From a virus, in the IMG/VR virus record IMGVR_UViG_3300032770_000005, positions 62,001 to 126,000 of that record: a stretch of DNA of 64,000 bases. The stretch is one strand, 5' to 3'. Positions 31,134 to 39,981 of this stretch are shown in pieces. The position numbers and the translations under genes are program-made. The notes below the pieces were generated by a model. That model was given only the letters and a program-made list of their open reading frames with translations. It ran no database searches and was not told the origin of the DNA. Every line of letters starts with the position of its first letter. Position 1 is the stretch's first letter.

Positions 31134-32454
31134 GGACGCGCAGCTGCAACTCGTGGGCGATGCCCTCCTCCGGTTCGCGGCGGAGTTCCCTGGTCGCGTC
31201 TTCACGAACGCGTACACATGGGTCTGGGGCGCCGGCAGATACGTCTCCATCCATGGCGCGCTCGTGGGCAGCGCACGCAAGGTCGCCGCCTACTTCGGTC
31301 ACATGGCGACCATGAACGAGGAGCACGAGTTCGGCATGAGCGGCCAGGTGCTCGATCACATCGCTCGCCGCGTGTTCGGCGCCGACGCCGACATCTTCCG
31401 GTACGAGCGCCGTGTGCACCTAGCAGAGTTCCTCCAGCGCCTGGCGAACCTGATGCCGGAGGAGGCGACGCTGACCTTCATCCCCGACGGCGGCTACCCG
31501 TGGCCCGTCGATCGGTACTGGAACGCACGGCTTGAGCGGTTCGTGCGGCCCAAGGAGCCCGCGGGGCTGATCCACGTGCCGTCGCGCGAAAACCCGACCA
31601 AGACCGAGCTGGGGCTCGATCCGTGCACGGTGTTCGAGGCAGATCGCGATACGCCGGTCTCTCCGTACGACCCGGTGATGGGCAGCCTTGGCGGCGATCC
31701 TCTCATGGCCGCGCACTCGATGGACCTCCACGAAGGGCCCACCATGGCCAACGCACCGAAGATTCGGCAATGCGGTGGTCTGCTGTTCCCGTCGCTCTCG
31801 GTCGGTCCGGTCCCGGCCTCGAACTTCGGCCACGCATGCCTCGTGGCTCGCCTCAGCCTGGTGCTCGACGGCCTCAAGCCCTACCGCAAGCGCGGGACTG
31901 AAGAGCAGGTCTGGATCTACCCGACCGACGTGTGGACTGGCACCGTGACGCAGTTCATGACCTCGATGGCCAGCGACCTGTTCGACGAGCTGCACGGTCA
32001 CGCCGACTACGTCTACGGGCATGGCCTGACGGTGCTGGGGATCCCGGCGGTCGAGTACGGCGGTCCTTCCGGCGGTGCGGAGGCGTTCGACTCGACGAGC
32101 CAGCTCAAGCGGACCCTCAAGAAGCGCATGGTGCGATGGATGCGGGTCTGCAACGAGCGCGAGTTCGAGGAACTGGCGCACGAACTCGGCGGCACGGGGG
32201 CGTACTACGCCTACTGCGAGGCGAAGGGGCGAACGGTCGTCTCGCTGAGCGAGTTCCCGTACCTGATCGTACCGGACTGGATGCGCGACAAGGCGGAGCA
32301 CTGGGCGCAAGCGGCGGGGTTCGAGGGGCAGATCGTAGCGCCGCAGTGGCCGTACACGCTCGACAGGGGCGGCGGAAGCTGGGACATGTGGCAGTGGGCT
32401 CTGAAGGTGAGCGAGACCGTCGCCGGTCTACGCCCGGTCGTGGAGGTGCGCTGA
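31114..32454 (+). CDS. Unknown protein of 446 residues
   Basis: Starts 20 bases before the end of the ART-like gene. N-terminal WVWGAGRYVSIHGALVGSAR looks globular. The middle has WIYPTDVWTGTVTQFMTSM and HADYVYGHGLTVLGIPAVEY. A charged helical stretch follows (LKRTLKKRMVRWMRVCNERE). No membrane span, signal or known motif is visible. It is probably a soluble protein of the same operon as the ART-like and PcfJ-like genes. Confidence 0.55.
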   Translation: MSKTETEDAQLQLVGDALLRFAAEFPGRVFTNAYTWVWGAGRYVSIHGALVGSARKVAAYFGHMATMNEEHEFGMSGQVLDHIARRVFGADADIFRYERRVHLAEFLQRLANLMPEEATLTFIPDGGYPWPVDRYWNARLERFVRPKEPAGLIHVPSRENPTKTELGLDPCTVFEADRDTPVSPYDPVMGSLGGDPLMAAHSMDLHEGPTMANAPKIRQCGGLLFPSLSVGPVPASNFGHACLVARLSLVLDGLKPYRKRGTEEQVWIYPTDVWTGTVTQFMTSMASDLFDELHGHADYVYGHGLTVLGIPAVEYGGPSGGAEAFDSTSQLKRTLKKRMVRWMRVCNEREFEELAHELGGTGAYYAYCEAKGRTVVSLSEFPYLIVPDWMRDKAEHWAQAAGFEGQIVAPQWPYTLDRGGGSWDMWQWALKVSETVAGLRPVVEVR

Positions 32455-33890
32455 TGTTGCTGCAAGACGCTACGTCGGAACGGGAGGTCGAGGAAGTGCT
32501 GGCCGGCGCGCGTGGCGACGAGGAAGCCGCCGAGCTGCGGACCGACATCGAGACCGAGCTGGACTACGCCATGCGGCGGTTCGACGAGCACTTCTACAAG
32601 TACGTCGAGCCATCTGAGCCGACGGAGCTGCGGGACTTCGTGCAAGACAACGATGGATTCATCGACGAGCTAATCAGCGACAGCGCGCAGACCACGTACG
32701 ACCTATCGATCGTCCCGCGTGAGGACGTGGTCACCGCGGTGCGCTGGGAGGTGACGTCGCGACGGTCCTCATACAAGCATAGGTTTGGGATCTTCGAGTT
32801 GGGCGAGCCGCGAGACGTCGACGCATCGGGCTTCAGCTACGACATGCCCACCGAAGCGAACGTCGTCTTTCCCGACAGGCTCCTGCCGACCAACTACGAG
32901 TTCGTGCCACGCGAGATGGCGACGGAGTTCTGGAAGGGCATTGCGCATGACCACGACATCGAGTGGTACGGCGACACGGACCGGTTGGGTGACAACCAGG
33001 GCTCGATGCCGGGCGAGCCGCTCCGTATCGGCGTCGCGGAAGATCGCTTCGAGGAGTGGTGCCGCGACCTGATCGCCGAGCACGCGAACAAGATCGCAGA
33101 GCAGCATCCGGACCAGCTCATCGAGATGTTCTGGACTCGGCTCCGTCAATCCGATGTCCGGATGGCAGCCGAGTTCAAGGCGATGCAGCCGCGGCGGGAG
33201 GACGTGCTCGACCTGGCCGTGCAGTGGATCAGCGGCAACCACGACGATGTCGCCGAGGAGATCGCGCAGTACCTCGACTCGGCCAAGGAGCGCGGGGAGG
33301 CAGAGAAAGCGGAGTACGAGCCCGTCGACTCGCTCCTGACCGGCGAGCCCATCGTGCTCAACGACGACGTGCTGCGGCAGCTGGGCGTCACGAGCGGCGT
33401 GTTCTGGGAGGAGCGCCCGTGGCACCTCGTGAGGCTCGAAGCGCGTGACCTAGGTCGCGAGGGCCGGCAGATGCGGCACTGCGTCGGCGACAAGGGCATG
33501 GGCTACATCCGTGCGCTCAACAACGGCGAGATCGAAGTCTGGTCTCTGCGCTCCCGCGACGACAAGCCGCGGTTCACGCTCCAGGTCGACGCGTCGTTCT
33601 TCGCGAAGGGCGCGACGCCAGAGACGCGCGGCAAGGCGATCCAACAGGTCAAGGGCAAGGCGAACCGGGTGCCGGGCTATGCCGACGCGTACGGCCGCTC
33701 GGGGAACGTGAAGTTCCCGGAGGAGATCGTCATCTGGAGCTGGATCTTCGAGCAGCTCATGGTCGATCCGCTCGTCGTCGAAGACTTCAAGGGCTACAAG
33801 GCGCTTCCCTCGCGTGCTACGCCGCTCGCGTCGAACATGACTGGCCAGCAGTGCGTGGGCTTCGATCTGCCGTACCGACCGCTGCGATGA
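32454..33890 (+). CDS. PcfJ-like protein
   Basis: 478 residues from ATG 32454 in a TGATG overlap. Near residues 325-385 the pattern LEARDLGREGRQMRHCVGDK, then ALNNGEIEVWSLRSRDDKPR, resembles the PcfJ domain (HCVG, then ILSLR and thermo-conserved T-L-x-V), common in plasmids and phages. The N-terminal 300 residues are acidic and helical. PcfJ proteins have no settled function. It is the last gene of the plus-strand operon. Confidence 0.6.
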   Translation: MLLQDATSEREVEEVLAGARGDEEAAELRTDIETELDYAMRRFDEHFYKYVEPSEPTELRDFVQDNDGFIDELISDSAQTTYDLSIVPREDVVTAVRWEVTSRRSSYKHRFGIFELGEPRDVDASGFSYDMPTEANVVFPDRLLPTNYEFVPREMATEFWKGIAHDHDIEWYGDTDRLGDNQGSMPGEPLRIGVAEDRFEEWCRDLIAEHANKIAEQHPDQLIEMFWTRLRQSDVRMAAEFKAMQPRREDVLDLAVQWISGNHDDVAEEIAQYLDSAKERGEAEKAEYEPVDSLLTGEPIVLNDDVLRQLGVTSGVFWEERPWHLVRLEARDLGREGRQMRHCVGDKGMGYIRALNNGEIEVWSLRSRDDKPRFTLQVDASFFAKGATPETRGKAIQQVKGKANRVPGYADAYGRSGNVKFPEEIVIWSWIFEQLMVDPLVVEDFKGYKALPSRATPLASNMTGQQCVGFDLPYRPLR

Positions 33891-33924
33891 CGGCCGTTGG
33901 CATGTGAGCAGTGCAGGTGCTATC

Positions 33925-34232
33925 GCAGCATGCGCCAGCGCGAGGGCCTGGTGCTCGCGACCAGGCCTGAAGAGCCCTGCGGTCACGAAGCCTGCGCAGG
34001 GGTCTCATGCCTGCGACGAGGAGTGCCATGCCATCCATCATCTGCGGGACCTGCTTCTGGTTGCAGGGCCAGCGCGGGGGTCTCATACCTGCAACGAGAG
34101 CATCGAACGATGGAACGCTCGGAGGCGTGAACGTCCGAGGCCGGCGCGAGGGCCTGGTGCCTGCGACCTGTTCTTCCGCTGGTGGAGAACCGCATCGTCG
34201 CGAGCACCAAGCCCCCGCGCCGGCCTTTCGAC
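33925..34232. repeat. Repeat cluster 4: five palindromic units
   Basis: Four forward units (about 33925-33961, 33982-34017, 34060-34095, 34133-34167) and one reverse unit (34197-34232) fill the gap between convergent genes. The third has both arms changed, GTTGC and GCAAC, so pairing is kept: a compensatory change. The gap of about 360 bases has no gene that I can support. Confidence 0.75.
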
Positions 34233-34253
34233 CGAAGTACCCGAGAGCACGGC

Positions 34254-35027
34254 TCAGCGCGTCATGACCTCTGCGGTCTTGGCCAACGCGCCGTCGATGT
34301 CGTCGAGCAGCTTCGCGAGGTGCTCTCGTTTCGACCGCAGGGCGCGTAGCTCCGCATCAACCCGACCATCCGCCGCCAACAGCGCCAGGGCACGGCGCAC
34401 GCTGTACGGTTCGTACATGAGCGTCGCGGGCTCGACGTCGAGCGCCAGCGCCAGCGCATCGAACGCATCGGCCTTCCTGAGCCGCTCTTGGACCTCAGCC
34501 ATCTTCACGCGTACTCGCGCTTCGATCTCCGCTTCTCGCCGACGCGCCTCCTCCTCATCGATCTCCGCCTGCGGCCGCGGCTGGTGCGCTTGCTCCAGGG
34601 CGCGGCGCAAGAGGTTGATGACGATCTCCCGCGGCAGCGGCTCGGCCTTTCGTTTCGCCGCCTGCACCGTGACCTTCAGGCCGCGAGGGCCGAGCACCAT
34701 GAGCCCCCAGCCATCGGGCAGCTCGTCGCGGCGCACGACCTCGTCGCTGCCGGCTACGATCCACCAGCGCTCGCAGTAGATGGCCATCGCCTCGGCTTTA
34801 GCGGGGTCCGCCAGCTCGCGCAGCCAGTCGCTCCGGCTCGCCTTGATCTCGAACCCCTGCATCCCGTGCCCACGGCTCTTCCAGATGCCGAGCGCGACCG
34901 CGTCGCAGCTGCGCGTCGCGTAGAAGCTGGTCCGGTCACGCACCTCTTCCAGGAAGGCCCAGCTCGGCCACGAGTACTTCTTCCGTAGCGCGTCGACGAT
35001 CGGCGAGTTGCTGATGTAGTACTTCAT
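34254..35027 (-). CDS. MmcB-like nuclease-fold protein
   Basis: 257 residues. AVALGIWKSRGHGMQGFEIK followed by ASRSDWLRELADPAKAEAMA fits the PD-(D/E)xK-type core (the E-x-K of FEIK) seen in MmcB-like and related phage proteins. DELPDGWGLMVLGPRGL follows. The C-terminal half is a long coiled coil (EEEARRREAEIEARVRVKMA). A DNA-processing enzyme with a helical tail is likely. It is transcribed towards repeat cluster 4. Confidence 0.6.
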   Translation of the reverse strand: MKYYISNSPIVDALRKKYSWPSWAFLEEVRDRTSFYATRSCDAVALGIWKSRGHGMQGFEIKASRSDWLRELADPAKAEAMAIYCERWWIVAGSDEVVRRDELPDGWGLMVLGPRGLKVTVQAAKRKAEPLPREIVINLLRRALEQAHQPRPQAEIDEEEARRREAEIEARVRVKMAEVQERLRKADAFDALALALDVEPATLMYEPYSVRRALALLAADGRVDAELRALRSKREHLAKLLDDIDGALAKTAEVMTR

Positions 35028-35039
35028 GAGCCAGTCCGG

Positions 35040-35300
35040 CTAGTGCCCAACGGCAAGCAACCAGCCCCATCCGGCCACGTAGAGTCTCGTGCCCGAGTAG
35101 AGCACGACCTCGTACCACTCGTAGTCGAGGTGGCCTTGAGGATGTGGGCCACAATCCGCACGCTCGATGCGACCGAGCTGTCCCGCGTACGGACCGCAAG
35201 CAACACGCACCACATCGCCTGTCCGAAACGATGCCCCGGTATCCGCCGGTCCGAGCAGCTCTCCTGGATCGTACAGATCGAACATCGTCGTAGTGATCAT
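35040..35300 (-). CDS. Small KOW/SH3-like protein
   Basis: 86 residues; ATG 35300 is used, and ATG 35285 is possible. SFRTGDVVRVACGPYAGQLG then RIERAD is a KOW-type motif for a small beta-barrel, often nucleic-acid or ribosome related. A short beta tail, EWYEVVLYSGTRLYVAGWGW, follows. It sits in the minus-strand metabolic block; partner unknown. Confidence 0.5.
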   Translation of the reverse strand: MITTTMFDLYDPGELLGPADTGASFRTGDVVRVACGPYAGQLGRIERADCGPHPQGHLDYEWYEVVLYSGTRLYVAGWGWLLAVGH

Positions 35301-35304
35301 GCCG

Positions 35305-35637
35305 TCACCGCTCGCAGACTTGACGATCTAGAGCCGCACCTACAGCCGCTCGAAGCGCACGACATGCCTCTTCCAAGGCGCTGGTGTTGGCGTCGCGGTC
35401 GTCATCGCCGGTCGTAAACCAAGCCATGGCGGCTCGAACGACCGCGCGCTCCGCATCGGCCACGCTCAGCAACGGAATGTGCTCGACCCAGCTGACGTGA
35501 TGAACACGGTAGAGCCTTCCCAGGGCAAGACCTCGCCACTCGATCTCGACCTCGTCTCCCCGCACGGCCACGACCGTGCCCGTGTAGGACTTCTGCCCCA
35601 CGTCGCGAACGTCGTCACCGACCTTGAACTGTGTCAT
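35305..35637 (-). CDS. Small barrel protein with helical tail
   Basis: 110 residues from ATG 35637, with AAGGGG upstream on the minus strand. The start FKVGDDVRDVGQKSYTGTVV followed by AVRGDEVEIEW is an SH3/KOW-like barrel. The C-terminal helix contains ADAERAVVRAAMAWF. It lies four bases from the KOW-like gene, so the two are probably co-expressed. Confidence 0.5.
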   Translation of the reverse strand: MTQFKVGDDVRDVGQKSYTGTVVAVRGDEVEIEWRGLALGRLYRVHHVSWVEHIPLLSVADAERAVVRAAMAWFTTGDDDRDANTSALEEACRALRAAVGAALDRQVCER

Positions 35638-35650
35638 CTGCCGGCCCCTT

Positions 35651-35917
35651 CTACTTGGTGCCGCGCTGGATGGCGACGAGCGCAGCCGCCTTGATGCTCT
35701 TGAGCTGCTCGCGCTGCATGAGGCGCACGAGCGCGGCGTAGGTCGCGGCATCGACCTGCACGCCGATGGTCTTCACGGTACCGACGGCGGGCACCTGGCC
35801 CTTCGGCGTCGATGGCTGACGAGCGGGAGCGTGGGTCTCTTCCATGGGCGACTCCTTGAGCGCGGCACGCTCGGCTTGCAGTTGGGCGAGGTGACGTTGG
35901 ATCTGTTCGAGCAGCAT
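35651..35917 (-). CDS. Small helical protein, possible ribbon-helix-helix
   Basis: 88 residues. An N-terminal helix (LEQIQRHLAQLQAERAALKE), a Pro-rich linker, then VKTIGVQVDAATYAALVRLM which fits a strand followed by a helix, and KSIKAAALVAIQRG, a second helix. This order matches ribbon-helix-helix regulators. DNA binding is inferred, not proven. Confidence 0.5.
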   Translation of the reverse strand: MLLEQIQRHLAQLQAERAALKESPMEETHAPARQPSTPKGQVPAVGTVKTIGVQVDAATYAALVRLMQREQLKSIKAAALVAIQRGTK

Positions 35918-35919
35918 GG

Positions 35920-36210
35920 TCAGACAGGCGTCCGGCGAGTCACAGCAGCTTCACCAGCCTCTGCCGGAAGCTCCGTGGCGAGTGTCACCACCTGCCAGTC
36001 TTCCGCCAGATAGTCTTCGGGCTTGAAGGCGCTGCGACACGTCACAGAGACCCATGCCCACTTGGTCCATGGGCTCCGCCCCTGCGAGCGAAAGAAGAAC
36101 CCGCGCTCGTCGTAGCCGAACGCGTCGAGGCGCTTGAACGTGTTGTCCATCCCCGAACGGTTCACCAGCTTGCCCGCGAGCATCTCTCGGACTGCTTCGA
36201 CAAAGGTCAT
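35920..36210 (-). CDS. Tad2/DUF2829-like protein
   Basis: 96 residues from ATG 36210 in an ATGA overlap with the exonuclease gene. MTFVEAVREMLAGKLVNRSG begins like a DUF2829 domain, and WAWVSVTCRSAF with EDYLAEDWQVV matches its C-terminal signature (LAEDW). The middle is shorter and lacks the clear MKTxDG block of the 21.7-kb protein. It may be a divergent Tad2 or a related small fold. It sits next to replication genes rather than in the anti-defence operon. Confidence 0.5.
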   Translation of the reverse strand: MTFVEAVREMLAGKLVNRSGMDNTFKRLDAFGYDERGFFFRSQGRSPWTKWAWVSVTCRSAFKPEDYLAEDWQVVTLATELPAEAGEAAVTRRTPV

Positions 36211-37049
36211 GGACCTGCCCCCATGCGCACGATGCCTGGCGCAGGCGCTCGGAAATCGCCGATGGGCACCTCGCAGTGCAGAGGCAGCGCGAGCTGGCGC
36301 GACAAGTGCGCGCTCTCCCGCCCCGCATCGAGACGCTGCCACAGCTTTTGACCGAAGACCTCGCTCACCGCGGTCTCACCGCGCAGATAGATGTCGTCGA
36401 ACGAATCGAAGTGCTGGAGCAGCTTGACCGCGGTGTGGTGGCCGATGCCTGGCACGCCCGGAATGCCGTCGCTGCTGTCGCCGACCAGCGCAAGGTAGTC
36501 GACGACGTGATGAGCCGATACGCCCAGGCGCTCACGGCAGACCCGGTTGTTGACCAGGCGCTTCATGGCCGGGTCATAGACGCCGCGCACGCCGTGCACG
36601 CCGATCCACTGCCAGAGGTCCTGGTCGATGCTCACGATGAGCTTCGGCACGTCGCGCAGGTCGTGGTGGCACACGTAGGCGCCGATGATGTCGTCCGCCT
36701 CGTACCCGTCGATGCGCACGACGGACACGTCGAGGTCCGCCAGCGTCTCGTAGAACCGCGGCGCCTGACGCGCGAAGACCGGCAGGTGAGCCTTGCGCCC
36801 CGCCTTGTAGCCGTCCCAGACCTCGCACCGCTTCAGCGGCGCGAACGAGTCGCCGACGACCACCATGCGCGTGGTGCGGAGGTCATCCATCGTCCGCGCC
36901 AGCATCACCCGAGCGTGCTCGATGAAGCGCGTGTTGTCAGGATCGACCGTCGGCGCTCGCGCGCCGTAGCAGGCGTACATCGCACGATGCAAGAACGAAG
37001 CGACGTCGACCAGATGCAGTTCGTCGGGCACGTGTAGCTCGTCGGACAC
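36207..37049 (-). CDS. 5'-3' exonuclease (FEN / PolA N-domain type)
   Basis: 280 residues from GTG 37049, with AGGAG about six bases upstream. Metal-site acidic residues lie in LVDVASFLHRA, VVVGDSFAPLKR, RIDGYEADDIIGAY, IVSIDQDLWQ and ALVGDSSDGIPGVPGIGHHT, where the last contains the helix-hairpin-helix DNA-binding motif. The length fits T4 RNase H- or T5-like phage exonucleases. It should remove primers and flaps in replication. Follows ThyX by nine bases. Confidence 0.85.
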   Translation of the reverse strand: MSDELHVPDELHLVDVASFLHRAMYACYGARAPTVDPDNTRFIEHARVMLARTMDDLRTTRMVVVGDSFAPLKRCEVWDGYKAGRKAHLPVFARQAPRFYETLADLDVSVVRIDGYEADDIIGAYVCHHDLRDVPKLIVSIDQDLWQWIGVHGVRGVYDPAMKRLVNNRVCRERLGVSAHHVVDYLALVGDSSDGIPGVPGIGHHTAVKLLQHFDSFDDIYLRGETAVSEVFGQKLWQRLDAGRESAHLSRQLALPLHCEVPIGDFRAPAPGIVRMGAGP

Positions 37050-37057
37050 GGAGTCTC

Positions 37058-37927
37058 CTACTGCCCGACCGGAGCCGGCGGAAAGAGCGCCGGCCAGCGT
37101 GCACGTGCGACCTCCTGCCACTTCCGTGCGAGGCGCTGGAACTCCCCATCCGCCGCCGGCGAGCACCGCTCCGCGAACAGCTTGTTGAGCGCGATGGGAT
37201 TGGTCGTCCACAGGAACGACGTGCACGCCTGCATCGGCAGAAGGCCCGCCGCGGCCTCGTAGATGCGCTTGCGCTCGATGCCCACGGGAGATCGACCATG
37301 GGCCTCGAAGAACGCCGTCGTCCTGCCCGTGATGAAGCGGCGGTACGCGTCGTAGAAGGCCTGACAGTGCTTCTCGTACGGGTCGAGCAGGTCGTGCTCG
37401 ACGTAGTAGGGCGGCACCGCGAAGTGGCCCGGATGGAACGTGTAGCGGGTGCTCTCCTGACTCGGCGAGCCCTCCTCGGTGCGGTCCGCGCCCACGTAGT
37501 GGCGGATCAGCTCGTGACTGACCCGCCGGCTCACGCCCGCGATGAAGAAGGTCATCTTCGCGTGGTAGGCCGTGCTCGCATGAGGCAGGGACCCCGCCTC
37601 GGCGGGAAAGAGCATGTGCCGCACGTACTCGACGTTCGACTTGCGGCCAGCCCGCAGACCGTAGCTGTGGTAACAGCTGCGGCCCGCCAGCTCGACGAGC
37701 AGTTCGTTGTCGGTCAGCGCCCGGGCGGCTTCCTTCCCTCCGTGCGGGAACAGCGCCATCGCGCGGTCTTCCGCGTCGGCGGGCAGGTCCGTAGGCACGC
37801 ACTCGGGCCGGTAGTCGCGAACCCAGTCGAGCAGCTGGTTCATGCCCTCGGTGTCGAGGGCCATGGACGCCACGACGAGCACCGTCGGCTCGGTGATGAG
37901 CCGTACGGCGCCCTCCTTCTCCGCCAC
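37058..37927 (-). CDS. thyX: Flavin-dependent thymidylate synthase
   Basis: 289 residues from GTG 37927. The ThyX signature is present as RHYVGADRTEEGSPSQESTR followed by Y, with the usual RHRxxSxNExSxRY partly changed. ITGRTTAFFEAHG and ERKRIYEAAAGLLPMQACTS complete the active-site area. It makes dTMP from dUMP using folate, FAD and NADPH. Common in viruses; it would support DNA synthesis independent of the host ThyA. Upstream helix-turn-helix gene ends four bases before its start. Confidence 0.85.
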   Translation of the reverse strand: MAEKEGAVRLITEPTVLVVASMALDTEGMNQLLDWVRDYRPECVPTDLPADAEDRAMALFPHGGKEAARALTDNELLVELAGRSCYHSYGLRAGRKSNVEYVRHMLFPAEAGSLPHASTAYHAKMTFFIAGVSRRVSHELIRHYVGADRTEEGSPSQESTRYTFHPGHFAVPPYYVEHDLLDPYEKHCQAFYDAYRRFITGRTTAFFEAHGRSPVGIERKRIYEAAAGLLPMQACTSFLWTTNPIALNKLFAERCSPAADGEFQRLARKWQEVARARWPALFPPAPVGQ

Positions 37928-37931
37928 GGGC

Positions 37932-38330
37932 TCAGCCCTTCGGATAGTACTTGGTGGCCCGCTTGACGCCCTTCTTGCCGATCGTCTTGCTGCGGAGCAG
38001 CTTCGCGATCGGCAACGTCAGGTCCTTCGTCGGCATCGCGAGGCCCGTGCCGATGGCCTCGATGCTGGAGCCCGGATGCGCCTTCACGAACGCCGCGACC
38101 TTGCTGACCGTCGCCGCGATGACCTTCGGGTCCCGCTTCTGCCCGAACGACGACGACTGAGCGCGGGCCTGGACGTGGGCCTTGCCGTTCGTGCCGTTCG
38201 CGTGCTTCGGTGCGCTCGCGCTCACGCCGCCGAGGCCCTGGGCCACTGCGTTGAGCACCTGATCGCGGATGAGCGCCTCCAGTTCGTTCACGAACTCGTC
38301 GAGCTTCTGCTTGATGTTCATCGACTCCAT
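37932..38330 (-). CDS. Winged-helix DNA-binding protein
   Basis: 132 residues from ATG 38330, with AAGGAG about 11 bases upstream. The N-terminus is a short coiled coil (KLDEFVNELEALIRDQVLNA). The C-terminal 60 residues, VAAFVKAHPGSSIEAIGTGL then TLPIAKLLRSKTIGKKGVKR, fit a winged helix of the kind found in small basic regulators or nucleoid proteins. It may control the metabolic operon. The recognition helix is probably the LPIAKLL segment. Confidence 0.55.
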   Translation of the reverse strand: MESMNIKQKLDEFVNELEALIRDQVLNAVAQGLGGVSASAPKHANGTNGKAHVQARAQSSSFGQKRDPKVIAATVSKVAAFVKAHPGSSIEAIGTGLAMPTKDLTLPIAKLLRSKTIGKKGVKRATKYYPKG

Positions 38331-38444
38331 GATGTGTCTCTCCTTGACGCGCCCCGGCGCGGAAGGTGTGACTGTATGGCTGCTTGACTCAGAACGCAAG
38401 GCTCAAGAGGCGAAAAACACGCCAACAGGTCGACGACGATGTCA

Positions 38445-38592
38445 CGGTCTTTCAAGGCGCCGCGCAGCCTCTCCCGCCATCGGGCACTCGTCGCAGGCAC
38501 CAAGCCCACGCGCTGGCCTTGGCGAACAACACGACCCCTGATCTTCGGTCACCTCGGCGCGGTCTTCCAAGGCGCCGCACGGCCTCTTCTCC
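38445..38592 (+). repeat. Direct repeat pair around a single palindromic unit
   Basis: About 31 bases starting CGGTCTTTCAAGGCGCCG at 38445 recur with a few changes from 38560 to 38592. Between them is one reverse-orientation copy of the window-wide palindromic repeat at about 38490-38527. The gap 38331-38591 has no gene that I can support. Confidence 0.5.
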
Positions 38593-39110
38593 TATGCGCG
38601 GTAGCGGCGTGTGCCGCCTTGGAGCAGCTGCTGCAACGCAGGATCGTCCGAACGGGCGATGATCTTGCGCTCACGCGCATCCCGGTTGCGCTTCATGCGA
38701 CCGCAGATACCGGCCCGGAGATCGCCCACCGCCTCACGCGCACGGACCGTCGCCTCTGACGTGATCACGACCTCGTCGGCCGGCGGTCGGTTCGCCATCT
38801 TCGTGAAGTCGTCGACATCGACCAGCGTGAGGATGCACGGCGAGAACGCATACGAGACCACCCAGGTGCGCGCATGGTTCCTCAGTGGCAACGCATTCGC
38901 GTCGCCGTAGACGGAGCCCTGGCCCTCGTGCGGCCCAAGCGCCTCGGCGAGCCAGGCCATCTCGGCGACGACCTGCTCTTCGCCACACGCCCGAAGGCTC
39001 ACGAGCACGATGGTGCCGTGCTCGAAGAGCCACCACCGTACATTGGCCGCGCGACTCGGTGCGGCGCTGAAGACCTCCTGCGCGATCGAGATCGCCTTGC
39101 TGCTGTCCAT
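38592..39110 (-). CDS. Unknown protein
   Basis: 172 residues, with GGAGAG about nine bases upstream of ATG 39110. The N-terminal 100 residues alternate beta and helix (NVRWWLFEHGTIVLVSLRAC; WVVSYAFSPCILTLVDVDDF). The C-terminus is basic (RMKRNRDARERKIIARSDDP). No family is recognised. Confidence 0.5.
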   Translation of the reverse strand: MDSSKAISIAQEVFSAAPSRAANVRWWLFEHGTIVLVSLRACGEEQVVAEMAWLAEALGPHEGQGSVYGDANALPLRNHARTWVVSYAFSPCILTLVDVDDFTKMANRPPADEVVITSEATVRAREAVGDLRAGICGRMKRNRDARERKIIARSDDPALQQLLQGGTRRYRA

Positions 39111-39137
39111 GTGTTGTCTCTCCTCGAACTCGGAAGA

Positions 39138-39671
39138 CTAGCGATCGATCAACCAGTACCGTTCGCGTAGGCGCGGCGGCGTCTGACCTCGGGGCAGCTC
39201 GCGCGCTTCGTCCCATGTCCAGCCGCGAGCCACGCGCGCATGGATGCCCTGCCGCGTCAGCGTCGTCTTCACGACGGCTTGCTGCGGCGCGAGGGCGCGG
39301 CTAGCGCGGTCGTTCTTGACGCAGGTCACGCAGCCCTGAAGACCCGTGCGGCGCCGTCGTCGCAGGTAGCGCATCGACGCGGTGATCTCGGCACCGCACT
39401 TCATGCAGCGCGCGACCACGATGCGGCTACGCTGAGCGAAGTCGTCGGTGTCGCGTAAGATCTGCCAGCCGTTGTGCTGCTCGCCTGCGTAGCGCCGCCG
39501 AGCCCTCGGGCCTGATGCCGCGCAGCTGGCGCATCGCTTCGTCATGTGCGAGCGCAGGTTGCCGCGCACGACGAGCGTCTCACGGCCGCAGCTGCACCGG
39601 CAGAGCGCTCGGGCGCCCGAGGCGTACGGCTGTAACACCGTCCACTGGCCGTACCGCTCGCCCGCGAGCAC
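39138..39671 (-). CDS. Zinc-binding protein of the homing-endonuclease-associated type
   Basis: 177 residues from GTG 39671. The opening GERYGQWTVLQPYASGARAL then CRCSCGRETLVVRGNL and CASC is the zinc domain seen in HNH/AP2-type phage proteins (GxRFGxLTV...CxCxCG). A second set, CMKCGAEITAS and GCVTC, follows. The C-terminal GIHARVARGWTWDEARELP resembles the small DNA-binding repeat of the same proteins. No HNH nuclease core is seen, so it may be a regulator or a domesticated remnant. Confidence 0.6.
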   Translation of the reverse strand: MLAGERYGQWTVLQPYASGARALCRCSCGRETLVVRGNLRSHMTKRCASCAASGPRARRRYAGEQHNGWQILRDTDDFAQRSRIVVARCMKCGAEITASMRYLRRRRRTGLQGCVTCVKNDRASRALAPQQAVVKTTLTRQGIHARVARGWTWDEARELPRGQTPPRLRERYWLIDR

Positions 39672-39672
39672 G

Positions 39673-39963
39673 TCAGACCGCGCCGTCGACGCCGTAGCCG
39701 TACGGCGTCTTGATCCAACCGTCGTCGCCGTCGAGAACGGCGTACACGACGACCCGCCGCTCGCTGTCGCGCTCCCAGGCCTGCGCGTGACCATCTTGGC
39801 GCCGCACGACGACACGGGGCACGCGCAGCTTGTTCAGTGCGTACTGGGCCGCGGCTTCCTCGGTCGCAGCGGTCACGAGCAGCACGCTACCGCGCGAGCC
39901 CCACGGCGTGGCCTGCCAGGTCGCATGACCCACGCGACTGACCTTCACTCCTCGACGAGCCAT
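39673..39963 (-). CDS. Small unknown protein
   Basis: 96 residues, with GAGGGAG upstream of ATG 39963. The start MARRGVKVSRVGHATWQAT is basic. EEAAAQYALNKLRVPRVVVR looks like a helix and strand, and the rest is aromatic and charged. Its stop overlaps the GTG start region of the next gene downstream. No family. Confidence 0.45.
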   Translation of the reverse strand: MARRGVKVSRVGHATWQATPWGSRGSVLLVTAATEEAAAQYALNKLRVPRVVVRRQDGHAQAWERDSERRVVVYAVLDGDDGWIKTPYGYGVDGAV

Positions 39964-39981
39964 ACGCGTCTCCCTCTTTCC

